Source of the DNA: Coriobacteriia bacterium
GTDB taxonomy: Bacteria; Actinomycetota; Coriobacteriia; Anaerosomatales; Anaerosomataceae
Length of the DNA: 64,000 nt
Assembly (NCBI GenBank): GCA_030651765.1
Contig: JAUSBY010000006.1
Location: 1 to 64,000 of the forward strand
Reading direction: 5' to 3'
The notes below the pieces were generated by a model, which had not been told where the DNA came from, made no database searches, and saw only the letters and a program-made list of their open reading frames with translations. How positions within the stretch are numbered: position 1 is the first letter of the stretch; each line of letters opens with the position of its first letter. Shown one piece after another: positions 55,062 through 62,870 of this stretch. The position numbers and the translations under genes were made by a program.

Positions 55062-56477
55062 ATGGACACTACCGCCCACCTGCTCGCAGCGCTCGAGCTG
55101 TCAGCCCAGGTACATATCGGCAACGTGGCTGCGAACCTTCAGCTCGCCGCCGACCTGGGCTATGGAGACGTCGCGCTGCTCGTCCCCACGGATGGTTCGC
55201 TGGTCGTCGTCGCCGACGCGCGGCCCACCACGGCAGCCGCTGCCATACCGGTCACGCGCGCGGGGCAGGCCCTGCCGTACGGTGAGGAGCCCGAGGCCTA
55301 CGACTCGCTCGCCGGCGGAACCCTCGTGTGCGGTGCGCACCGGCGGACGAAGCGCGGCATCGCGTTCACCTCGACCGCGTACCCGGTGGGACCGCCCGAC
55401 CATCCGTACGCGGTGATCGTGCGCCATCTCGGCCAGAGCGTGGCCGAGGCGCCGGGCAAGATGGAAGTCGCGTTCATGCGCTTGGCCGATCGTGTCCTGG
55501 ATCGGCTGAGGGCCGGTCCCATAGGCGATCTCGATCTTGACGAGCCGTACGCAACCACACGGACCGCCGGCGACGGGGTGCTTGAGGTGTCGCTCGAGGG
55601 CACCGTCGTCTACGCGAGCCCGAACGCCGTCAACATCATGCGTGCCGCCGGGATGGAGGGCACGCCGCTCGGCGGGCCGGCCTCGGCGCTGCCCGGAGGC
55701 GCCACCGCGGTCGCGCCCGTGCTCGGCACCGACTCGGGGCGCAGCACGACGGTAGAGGTCGCGGGTCGCGTGCTCGCGTACCGGACGATCGGGCTTGTCG
55801 ACGGTGCGCTCGTCTTAGTCGAAGACGTCACCGACGCCCGACGGCGCGAGCAGGAACTTCGCGTGAAAGAGGCGACCATCCGTGAGGTGCACCATCGCGT
55901 GAAGAACAACCTGCAGACGATCGCCTCGCTGCTGCGCATCCAGGCACGGCGCTCCGAAAGCGACGAGGCAGCACGGGCACTCGCCGAGGCTGTCGAGCGC
56001 GTGTCCTCGATGGCGGTCGTCCACGAGATGCTTGCCGAGTCGGCCGACGAGTCGGTCGATCTCGCGTCGGCGGTGCGCACGGTCGTGGACATGGTGCGGC
56101 GTGGACTGGCCGGCGCCGAGAGCGGCGTGGCGGTGGTCGTCACCGGTGAGACGGGACTCGTACCTGCGCAGGCCGCGACCTCGCTCGCGCTCGTCGCCGC
56201 CGAGCTCGTCCACAACGCGATAGAGCACGGCATCGGCGAGCACGGGTCCGGCTCGGTCAGGGTCACCATGCGGCGTGTGGGCGACGACGTCGTTCTCGAG
56301 GTCCGCGACGACGGTCGTGGGCTGCCGGACGGCTTCTCGGTCGAGTCCTCGGCAAACCTGGGGCTGGCCATCGTGCGCACCGTCGTGGAAGACGACCTGC
56401 GCGGCACGCTGGCGTTCGGCGGCCGGCGCGGGACGACGGTCACGGTGCGCGTGCCGGTCTCCGAGCGGATGGAGTGA
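55062..56477 (+). CDS. HisKA_2 histidine kinase, PdtaS-like
   Basis: A 471-residue sensor kinase with no transmembrane segment. A GAF-like domain (about 1-150) and a PAS-like segment (about 165-255) precede the HisKA_2 dimerisation domain. The latter has the H-box EVHHRVKNNLQTIASLL (H277/H278). The HATPase domain has the N-box ELVHNAIEHG and the G-box DDGRGLPDG. HisKA_2 kinases pair with ANTAR regulators (PdtaS/PdtaR), and one is encoded 1 bp downstream. It should sense a cytoplasmic signal, perhaps redox or nitrogen state; the ligand is unknown. Confidence 0.88.
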   Translation: MDTTAHLLAALELSAQVHIGNVAANLQLAADLGYGDVALLVPTDGSLVVVADARPTTAAAAIPVTRAGQALPYGEEPEAYDSLAGGTLVCGAHRRTKRGIAFTSTAYPVGPPDHPYAVIVRHLGQSVAEAPGKMEVAFMRLADRVLDRLRAGPIGDLDLDEPYATTRTAGDGVLEVSLEGTVVYASPNAVNIMRAAGMEGTPLGGPASALPGGATAVAPVLGTDSGRSTTVEVAGRVLAYRTIGLVDGALVLVEDVTDARRREQELRVKEATIREVHHRVKNNLQTIASLLRIQARRSESDEAARALAEAVERVSSMAVVHEMLAESADESVDLASAVRTVVDMVRRGLAGAESGVAVVVTGETGLVPAQAATSLALVAAELVHNAIEHGIGEHGSGSVRVTMRRVGDDVVLEVRDDGRGLPDGFSVESSANLGLAIVRTVVEDDLRGTLAFGGRRGTTVTVRVPVSERME

Positions 56478-56478
56478 G

Positions 56479-57048
56479 ATGCGGGTACTGATAGCCGAGG
56501 ATGAGGCGCTCATCCGGATGGACTTGCGCGAGATGCTCGCTGAGGAGGGCCACGAGGTCGTCGGTGAGGCGCGCGACGGAGCCGAGGCGATCGCCCTGGC
56601 CCGTGAGCTGGCGCCCGACATCGTGTTCATGGACGTGAAGATGCCCGGTACCGACGGCATAGAGGCCGCGCGGGTCATCGGCGCCGAGCGCATCGCGCCT
56701 GTGGTGATGGTGACCGCGTTCTCGCAGCAGGGTTACGTGGATGAGGCGTCCGCCGCCGGCGCGATGGCCTACCTCGTCAAGCCGTTCACCAAGCGAGACG
56801 TGCTCCCGGCGATGACCGTTGCCACGTCGCGTTTTGCCGAGGCTCGCGCGCTCGAGACCGAGGTAGACGATCTGGCCGAGCGACTCGAGACCCGCAAGGC
56901 GCTCGACCGCGCCAAGGGGCTACTCATGGCCAAGGGCATGACCGAGCCAGAGGCGTTCAAGCGGCTACAGAAGCTCGCGATGGACCGCCGCATGTCCCTG
57001 AAGCAGGTCGCCGACGCGATCGTGCTCGCTGCCGAGGCCGAGGGGTAG
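56479..57048 (+). CDS. ANTAR-domain response regulator (PdtaR/AmiR-NasR type)
   Basis: A 189-residue protein. Residues 1-120 form a receiver domain with phospho-acceptor D52 in IVFMDVKMPG and the Lys of YLVKPFTKRD. Residues about 125-185 are the ANTAR RNA-binding helix bundle (ETRKALDRAKGLLMAKGMTE, then MDRRMSLKQVADAIV). When phosphorylated, ANTAR proteins bind dual hexaloop RNA hairpins and prevent terminator formation. Such a site lies 84 bp downstream. It is coupled to the HisKA_2 kinase gene. Confidence 0.93.
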   Translation: MRVLIAEDEALIRMDLREMLAEEGHEVVGEARDGAEAIALARELAPDIVFMDVKMPGTDGIEAARVIGAERIAPVVMVTAFSQQGYVDEASAAGAMAYLVKPFTKRDVLPAMTVATSRFAEARALETEVDDLAERLETRKALDRAKGLLMAKGMTEPEAFKRLQKLAMDRRMSLKQVADAIVLAAEAEG

Positions 57049-57095
57049 TCTGCCGCTGGCGAGTCTCCGCGGTTTCGTCCGGGTTTCGGCTTCGC

Positions 57096-57124
57096 TTCAC
57101 ATCCGGCACGGACCCTGCTAGACT
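57096..57124 (+). promoter_or_regulatory. promoter of the ANTAR-controlled glutamate synthase operon
   Basis: TTCACA (57096-57101) and TAGACT (57119-57124) are spaced by 17 bp, with TGC extending the -10. Transcription should start near 57131, directly before the first ANTAR hairpin. Confidence 0.72.
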
Positions 57125-57130
57125 ACCGCC

Positions 57131-57212
57131 ACCGGCTCAACGGCGAGCCGGGAACTGAAGAGACGAGCAATGGCGCTCACACGGACCATACCGGGTCCGG
57201 GTGGGCGTTTTT
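57131..57212 (+). ncRNA. ANTAR-responsive antiterminator leader RNA
   Basis: Two hairpins carry hexaloops of the known ANTAR form, A at position 1 and G at position 4. P1 is CCGGCTC-AACGGC-GAGCCGG (57132-57151). P2 is GAGC-AATGGC-GCTC (57165-57178). A 13-nt linker joins them. The 3' arm of P2 is also the left arm of an intrinsic terminator. An ANTAR protein holding P2 would block the terminator and let transcription reach the HdrBC-like and glutamate synthase genes. The motif, spacing and overlap all match the EutV/AmiR-NasR mechanism. Confidence 0.85.
57173..57212 (+). terminator. ANTAR-controlled intrinsic terminator
   Basis: Outer pairing of GCGCTCAC (57173-57180) with GTGGGCGT (57201-57208) encloses a perfect inner stem CGGACC / GGTCCG, followed by TTTTT. 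The left arm overlaps P2 of the ANTAR leader. Confidence 0.82.
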
Positions 57213-57241
57213 CGTTCTCTGCTCAAGAGAGGCGGCAGGCT

Positions 57242-58567
57242 ATGCGGGAGTTCGCGGTCTTCTGGGGATGCACCATCCCGGCGAGGTTCCCCATGATCGA
57301 GAAGGCGACGCGCCTGGTCATGAGCGACCTCGGCGCGACCGTGCATGAGCTTTCCGGCCACACGTGCTGCCCCGAGGGCACGCTCGTGAAGGCGAACGCT
57401 GAGGACGCCTTCTACACGGCAGCCGCGCGCAATCTCGCCATCATCGAGGGCGCCGGACTCGACGTCCTCACGCCGTGCAACGGCTGCTACTCGACGTTCA
57501 AGGAGGCCTCGAGTCACCTCAAGGCCGACTGGCGCGAGCGTGAGGAGATCAACGAGCGCCTTGCTGCCGAGGAGCTCCGCTACGACGGCATCACCAACAT
57601 CGTGCACTTCGCCGAGTGGCTTGCGGATCATGTCGGTGCGGGTACGCTTCGCTCGAAGGTCACCAACCCGCTGTGGGGCATGCGTATCGCGGTCCACTAC
57701 GGCTGCCACCTGCTCCGTCCGCAGCCGGCAGTGCGCTGGGACGACCCGCTCAATCCGACCAAGGTCGAGGAACTCGTGGCCGCTCTCGGCGCGAAGGTCG
57801 TGGACTACCCGTCCAAGATGCAGTGCTGCGGCGGTGCGCTCGATCGTGTCGGCGAGCGGGACAGTTCGCTTGCGTTCGCGCGGCGCAAACTCGGCGATCT
57901 CATGCGCGAAGAGGTCGACGCGCTCGTGGTCGTCTGTCCGTCGTGCTTCCAGCAGTTCGATCTCAACCAGGCAGCGCTCCAGCGCGCCAATGAGGACGTC
58001 AACGTGCCGGTGTTCTACCTCTCGGAACTCATCGCGCTCGCGATGGGACACGAGCCGGCCGAGATCGGCCTGGACATGCATCGCGTGAGCGTGGCGTCGT
58101 TCCTCGAGAAGTGGGGCACGCGCGCTGCCGACAAGGCGCGGCTGGCCGAGCACTTCGACGTGGCGCTGCTCGGCGCGTGCTACGCGTGCGGCGCGTGCAA
58201 GGACGACTGCCCGGTGTGCAAGGTCGATCCCACGTTCCAGCCTACCGAGGTCATCGGCGATCTGATCCGTGGCGACCTGGACGCTGTGATCGAGCGCGGC
58301 GAGCTGTGGAAGTGCCTCGAGTGCTACACGTGCCAGGAGCTCTGCCATAGCCGCATCGGCATGGCCGAGACCTTCCGGCAGCTCAAGGAGCTTGCCATGG
58401 AGGCAGGCAGCGGTCCGGAGTCGGTCTCGGCGGCCTATGCCGAGTTCCTCAAGACGGGCGCGCTCGGCAAGCCGCGCGAGTCGGCCCGCAAGAAGCTCGG
58501 ACTGGAACCGCTTCCCGAAGGCGGCGGCGATGCGGTCGCCCGCCTGTTGACGAACAGTGAGGAGTAG
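57242..58567 (+). CDS. HdrB-HdrC-like iron-sulfur fusion protein
   Basis: This 441-residue protein starts at the ATG with AGAGAGG upstream; an open frame from 57170 would overlap the leader RNA. Residues 1-290 are HdrB-like with two cysteine-rich CCG motifs (FWGCTIPAR, HTCCPEGT, PCNGCYST; HYGCHLLRP, QCCGGALD, CPSCFQQ). Such motifs bind non-cubane [4Fe-4S] clusters. Residues about 320-400 are HdrC-like with CYACGACKDDCPVCK and CLECYTCQELCHS. There is no HdrA. The protein lies upstream of a split glutamate synthase that lacks GltD. An electron-input role for it is inferred. Confidence 0.82.
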   Translation: MREFAVFWGCTIPARFPMIEKATRLVMSDLGATVHELSGHTCCPEGTLVKANAEDAFYTAAARNLAIIEGAGLDVLTPCNGCYSTFKEASSHLKADWREREEINERLAAEELRYDGITNIVHFAEWLADHVGAGTLRSKVTNPLWGMRIAVHYGCHLLRPQPAVRWDDPLNPTKVEELVAALGAKVVDYPSKMQCCGGALDRVGERDSSLAFARRKLGDLMREEVDALVVVCPSCFQQFDLNQAALQRANEDVNVPVFYLSELIALAMGHEPAEIGLDMHRVSVASFLEKWGTRAADKARLAEHFDVALLGACYACGACKDDCPVCKVDPTFQPTEVIGDLIRGDLDAVIERGELWKCLECYTCQELCHSRIGMAETFRQLKELAMEAGSGPESVSAAYAEFLKTGALGKPRESARKKLGLEPLPEGGGDAVARLLTNSEE

Positions 58568-58571
58568 GGTC

Positions 58572-59801
58572 ATGGCATACGATCTCGAGCGCTACGAGAG
58601 CTTCGGCGTCGAGCGCTACCGTGACGAGTCGCCGTTCAAGATCCACGGCGGCTGCGGTCTGGCAGGCATCTGCGACGAGAGCGGCACGCTCATGAGCGGT
58701 GAGATCGCCATCCAGGCGATGGCCGTGCAGCGCGATCGCGGCAACGGACTCGGCGGCGGCTTCGCCGGCTACGGCATCTACCCCGAGCTCTCCGAGCTCT
58801 TCGCGTTCCACATGATGTACCACGACACGGCCGCCAAAGAGGCCGCCGAGGCAGCGCTTTCCGAATCGTTCACTATCGAGGTGGCCGAGCCGATGCCGAC
58901 CCGTCCGGTGAAGGGCATCGTCGATGCGCCGCTCCTGTGGCGGTACTTCCTCTCGCCTCACCCTCACCTGCTCGAGGAGCGCGAGCTCTCCGCCGAGGAC
59001 TACGTCGTCCAGGTCGTCATGAACATCAACTCACGGGTGGACGGCGCGTTCGTGGCGTCCTCGGGCAAGAACATGGGCGCGTTCAAGGGCGTCGGCTTCC
59101 CCGAGGAGATCGGCCACTACTTCCGACTCGAGGAGTACGCCGGGCACACATGGGTGGCGCACAACCGCTTCCCGACCAACACGCCGGGCTGGTGGGGCGG
59201 GGCGCACCCGTTCACGCTGCTCGACTGGTCGATCGTGCACAACGGCGAGATCTCGAGCTACGGCATCAACGCGCGCTACCTGGAGCAGTTCGGTTACACG
59301 TGTTCGCTCGGCACCGATACCGAGGTCGCGGCGTACCTGTTCGACCTGTTGCTTCGCCGCCACAAACTCCCCATCGAGCTTGCCTGCAAGGCACTCGCCG
59401 CTCCGCTGTGGTCGGAGATCGACCGCATGCCCGCCGCCGAGCGCGCACTCATGACGTCGCTGCGTGCGGTGTACGGACCGGCCATGCTCAACGGCCCGTT
59501 CGCTCTCGTGCTCGGCTTCAACGGCGGGATGGTCGCCTTGAACGACCGCATCAAGCTGCGCCCGCTCGTGGCGGCGCGCAGCGGCACGACCGTGATGGTC
59601 GCTTCTGAGGAAGCCGCCATCCGCGAGGTCATGTCGGCCCCCGATCATGTGTGGGCGCCGAAGGCCGGCGAGCCGGTCATCGCGCGGGTGGAGGGCATGG
59701 AGTGGCCGATCCATGGCGAGCTGCACCTCGGGCCTGCCGAGATCAGTTGCGCCGTGACCGGTACCGAGCACTCCTGCGAGCCGGTGGAGGTGGCGGTCTA
59801 A
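58572..59801 (+). CDS. gltB1: glutamate synthase, glutaminase (class II amidotransferase) subunit, archaeal-type
   Basis: A 409-residue protein corresponding to the N-terminal glutaminase part of bacterial GltB. The nucleophile is C28 in HGGCGLAGICDESG, with HNRFPTNTPGWWGGAHPF, HNGEISSYG and GTDTEVAAYLFD. Class II amidotransferases need Cys as residue 1, so a 27-residue leader must be removed. It hydrolyses glutamine and passes ammonia to the FMN subunit. It begins 4 bp after the HdrBC-like gene. Confidence 0.88.
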   Translation: MAYDLERYESFGVERYRDESPFKIHGGCGLAGICDESGTLMSGEIAIQAMAVQRDRGNGLGGGFAGYGIYPELSELFAFHMMYHDTAAKEAAEAALSESFTIEVAEPMPTRPVKGIVDAPLLWRYFLSPHPHLLEERELSAEDYVVQVVMNINSRVDGAFVASSGKNMGAFKGVGFPEEIGHYFRLEEYAGHTWVAHNRFPTNTPGWWGGAHPFTLLDWSIVHNGEISSYGINARYLEQFGYTCSLGTDTEVAAYLFDLLLRRHKLPIELACKALAAPLWSEIDRMPAAERALMTSLRAVYGPAMLNGPFALVLGFNGGMVALNDRIKLRPLVAARSGTTVMVASEEAAIREVMSAPDHVWAPKAGEPVIARVEGMEWPIHGELHLGPAEISCAVTGTEHSCEPVEVAV

Positions 59802-59802
59802 C

Positions 59803-61314
59803 ATGCAGCAGACCTTCGTCCAGCCCGAGTTCAGGGTCAAGATCGACTACGACAAGTGCCACAAGTGCGGGCGCTGCGTGCAGCAGTGCGGTTGGGGCGT
59901 GTACGACTTCGCCGAGCGGCCGATCCCGCACGATGAGAAGTGTCGCGCGTGCCATCGCTGCGTGACGTTCTGCCCGGCGCGGTGCATCACCATCGAGAAG
60001 AACACACTCGCGTTCCGCGAGAACGACAACTGGTCGGTGGGTCTGCTCAAGGGTGTCTGGAAGCAGGCCGAGACCGGTGGCGTGCTGCTCACCTCGATGG
60101 GCAACCCGAAGCCTTACGAGCGCATCTTCGACCGGCTCGTGCTCGACGCCTGCCAGGTCACCAACCCGTCCATCGACCCGCTCCGCGAGCCGATGGAGCT
60201 CCGCACCTACCTCGGCCGCAAGCCGGATGGCGTGCAGGTGGCCTCGGACGGCGCCGGTGGCTTCACGCTTGCCGAGGGCGCGGGTATGGCCAACAACATC
60301 GAACTGGCAACCCCGATCATCTTCTCGCCGATGAGCTACGGCTCGGTCTCTTTGAACGTCCATCGTTCGCTTGCGATGGCCGCGGAGCGTCTCGGCATCC
60401 TGATGAACACCGGCGAGGGCGGGCTGCACGAGGACCTCTATCCGTACCAGGACCACATCATCTTGCAGGTGGCCTCCGGTCGGTTCGGCCTGAACCCCGA
60501 GGTTCTCGGCAGGGCAGCGGCACTCGAGATCAAGATCGGCCAGGGCGCCAAGCCGGGTATCGGCGGGCACCTGCCGGGCGAGAAGATCGACCGTGAGGTC
60601 TCGGCCACGCGGATGATCCCGCAGGGGACCGACGCGATCAGCCCGGCGCCGCACCACGACATCTACTCGATCGAGGACTTGCGCCAGCTCATCTACGCCA
60701 TCAAGGAAGCGAGCGGCTACAAGCCGGTCGGCGTGAAGATCGCGGCGGTGCACAACGTGGCGGCCATCGCGAGCGGCATCGTGCGCGCCGGCGCCGACTA
60801 CGTGTACCTCGACGGTTTTCGCGGGGGCACCGGCGCCGCGCCGGCGGTCATTCGCGATCACATCGGCATACCGATCGAGATCGCGATCGCGGCGGTCGAC
60901 CAGCGCCTGCGCGATGAGGGCATCCGCAACCAGGCCTCGATCGTGGCGGCGGGCTCGATCCGCTCCTCGGCCGACGCCGCGAAGGCCATCGCGCTCGGTG
61001 CGGATGTCGTGGCCATCGGCACCGCCACGCTGCTCGCGCTCGGCTGCCATCTGTGCCAGAGCTGCCACACCGGCTCGTGTTCGTGGGGTATCACGACGCA
61101 GAAGCCTGAGCTCACGCGCCGCATCGACCCCGAGTGGGGTGCCGAGCGGCTCACGAACCTCGTGCATGCGTGGAGCCACGAACTCCAGGAGATCCTAGGC
61201 GCACTCGGCGTGAATGCTGTCGAGAGCCTGCGCGGCAGCCGCGAGCGCCTGCGCGCCATCGGACTCGACGAGCAGACGTGCAAGATCCTCGGCGTCAAGC
61301 CGGCGGGCATGTGA
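59803..61314 (+). CDS. gltB2: glutamate synthase, ferredoxin-domain/FMN synthase subunit, archaeal-type
   Basis: A 503-residue protein. The N-terminus has two [4Fe-4S] motifs, CHKCGRCVQQC and CRACHRCVTFC. The FMN barrel has MSYGSVSLNVHRSLAM, NTGEGGLHEDLYPY, KIGQGAKPGIGGHLPGEK, DGFRGGTGAAP and GCHLCQSCHTGSC (the [3Fe-4S] site). It reduces the 2-oxoglutarate imine to glutamate. The extra ferredoxin domain replaces the input normally given by GltD. It overlaps no neighbour but starts 1 bp after gltB1. Confidence 0.9.
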   Translation: MQQTFVQPEFRVKIDYDKCHKCGRCVQQCGWGVYDFAERPIPHDEKCRACHRCVTFCPARCITIEKNTLAFRENDNWSVGLLKGVWKQAETGGVLLTSMGNPKPYERIFDRLVLDACQVTNPSIDPLREPMELRTYLGRKPDGVQVASDGAGGFTLAEGAGMANNIELATPIIFSPMSYGSVSLNVHRSLAMAAERLGILMNTGEGGLHEDLYPYQDHIILQVASGRFGLNPEVLGRAAALEIKIGQGAKPGIGGHLPGEKIDREVSATRMIPQGTDAISPAPHHDIYSIEDLRQLIYAIKEASGYKPVGVKIAAVHNVAAIASGIVRAGADYVYLDGFRGGTGAAPAVIRDHIGIPIEIAIAAVDQRLRDEGIRNQASIVAAGSIRSSADAAKAIALGADVVAIGTATLLALGCHLCQSCHTGSCSWGITTQKPELTRRIDPEWGAERLTNLVHAWSHELQEILGALGVNAVESLRGSRERLRAIGLDEQTCKILGVKPAGM

Positions 61315-61330
61315 GAAGGAGAGCGGACAG

Positions 61331-62164
61331 ATGATGAGAGCAGCCACCAGCGCCCCGCCGTCCGGCGTAGCCGAGGGGTACCGACGCGAGGTGCCCCCCG
61401 TCACCCGGGAAGGTGAGGTCGCCTCGATCGACGCGACCGGCGTGTACTACCAGCAGCTCAACGACGCGGTGCGCGACGCTATCGCGGCGGGCGCCACGAC
61501 CGTGCGCATCACCGGCATGAACGGCCAGCGCTACCTCGGCGCGGGACTGCGGGCCACCGGCGTCACGATCGAGGCGCACGGCTGCGCGGGCAACGACACC
61601 GCGATGTTTGCCGACGGGCCGGCGATCGAGGTGTTCGGCAACGCGCAGGATGGCGTGGGCAACACGATGAGCAGCGGTCGCGTCGTGGTGCATGGCGACG
61701 CCGGCGATGTACTCGGCTACGGCATGCGCGGCGGTCACGTCCTCGTGAAGGGCGACGTCGGCTATCGCGTGGGCATTCACATGAAGGCGTACGAGAAGCA
61801 CGTGCCGGTCGTCGTCTGCGGCGGCAAGGCGCGGGACTTCTTCGGTGAGTACATGGCGGGCGGCATTCTCGTGCTGCTCGGCGTGAGCACCCAGTTCCCC
61901 GAGCAGCCGCTCGTGGGCGGGTTCACCGGCGCGGGCATGCACGGCGGCGTGATCTACCTGCGCGGCACCGTCGAGCCGTGGCAGTGCGGTGCCGAGGTGG
62001 GCATCACCGAGGCGACCGCGGAGGACCTCTCGGCGCTGCGTCCGCACATCGAGGAGTGGGCGACCGCGTTTGGCGCTGACGTCGACGAGATCATGGCCGG
62101 TTCGTTCACCAAGCTTGCGCCGATGAGCCATCGCCCGTACGGCAAGCTCTATGCCTCGATCTAG
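61331..62164 (+). CDS. gltB3: glutamate synthase, GXGXG-domain subunit
   Basis: A 277-residue right-handed beta-helix protein with repeated G-x-G motifs (GAGLRATGVTIEAHGCAGND, GRVVVHGDAGDVLGYGM, GGHVLVKGDVG). This matches the C-terminal GltB module, which is structural and links the glutaminase and synthase domains. AAGGAG lies 9 bases upstream of the ATG. It completes the three-piece glutamate synthase. Confidence 0.88.
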   Translation: MMRAATSAPPSGVAEGYRREVPPVTREGEVASIDATGVYYQQLNDAVRDAIAAGATTVRITGMNGQRYLGAGLRATGVTIEAHGCAGNDTAMFADGPAIEVFGNAQDGVGNTMSSGRVVVHGDAGDVLGYGMRGGHVLVKGDVGYRVGIHMKAYEKHVPVVVCGGKARDFFGEYMAGGILVLLGVSTQFPEQPLVGGFTGAGMHGGVIYLRGTVEPWQCGAEVGITEATAEDLSALRPHIEEWATAFGADVDEIMAGSFTKLAPMSHRPYGKLYASI

Positions 62165-62165
62165 C

Positions 62166-62720
62166 TCAGGCGGCCGGGCCGTAGCGAGCGCGGAACTCGT
62201 CCTCGAGCATGTCGTAACAGATGTGGTCGTGGAAGCGCCCGCGCATGAAGGCGGCCTCGCGCTCGCGGCCCACCTCGACGAAACCGATCGAGGAGTACAG
62301 GTGCACGGCGCGGTCGTTCTCGGTGCTCGCCATGATGCTGATGCGGTGCAGGCCGAGCGCGTCGAAGCCGAAACGCAGCAGCGTGACGAGCGCATCGCGC
62401 CCGTAGCCGAGGTTCTGATGCTCGAGCGAGCCGATGAGGATGCCGATCTCGCCGTGACGGTGCAGCCGATCGACCTGCTCGATGCCGCAGATGCCGATGA
62501 ACCGGTCACCCTCGGCGGCGTGGATCTCGAGGCGATAGGCGGTGCCGGCGTTCCACGCCGACTCGGTTGCGGCGTAGAAGGACTCCTCCTGCTCGCGCGA
62601 GACCGGGAGCTGCCCGGAGAGGAGCCACTCGTTGACTGCCGGATCGTTGATCCAGCCGCGCGCCGTCTCGGCACTGGCCGCATCGAAGCGGGTCAGGTAG
62701 GTCTTCGAGCCCCTGATCAT
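62166..62720 (-). CDS. RimJ/RimL-like GNAT N-acetyltransferase
   Basis: This 184-residue protein has the acetyl-CoA site HQNLGYGRDALVTLLRFGFDAL and the RISIMASTENDRAVHLYSSIGFVEVGRER C-terminal part typical of ribosomal-protein or small-molecule acetyltransferases. GGGGGAG lies 7 bases before the ATG at 62720; the longer open frame beyond overlaps glnA. It is convergent with gltB3, ending 1 bp from its stop, and divergent from glnA. Substrate unknown. Confidence 0.83.
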   Translation of the reverse strand: MIRGSKTYLTRFDAASAETARGWINDPAVNEWLLSGQLPVSREQEESFYAATESAWNAGTAYRLEIHAAEGDRFIGICGIEQVDRLHRHGEIGILIGSLEHQNLGYGRDALVTLLRFGFDALGLHRISIMASTENDRAVHLYSSIGFVEVGREREAAFMRGRFHDHICYDMLEDEFRARYGPAA

Positions 62721-62802
62721 CGTCGTCTCCCCCGGATCGGATTCCAGGCATCGTCGCACAAAGGGCGGCGGCGCGGAAGGTTCTCTCAGTTCTCGCACGC
62801 CG

Positions 62803-62843
62803 GAAACACGGCCGAAACATGCCGGCCGTACCGTGGTTCGTAC
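62803..62843 (+). promoter_or_regulatory. candidate regulatory region before glnA
   Basis: GAAAC occurs at 62803-62807 and 62814-62818, spaced 11 bp, the period seen in actinobacterial GlnR boxes. ACGGCCG / CGGCCGT (62808-62814 with 62823-62829) forms a hairpin, and two GTAC half-sites follow at 62828 and 62840. No clear -10 is seen. Whether this species has GlnR is unknown. Confidence 0.3.
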
Positions 62844-62870
62844 CAAGTGACTGACCGAGGAGGCACTCCC

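Noticed and set aside
57182-57199. Inner terminator hairpin with loop ATACCG as a third ANTAR hexaloop
   Set aside because: Loop position 4 is C, not G, and it is part of the terminator stem.
57170-57241. Earlier ATG for the HdrBC-like gene
   Set aside because: It lies inside the P2 hairpin loop and the terminator of the ANTAR leader. The ATG at 57242 begins the conserved MREFAVFWGC region.
62721-62870. ANTAR hairpins before glnA
   Set aside because: The hairpin found has an 8-nt loop and no second A1/G4 hexaloop or terminator.
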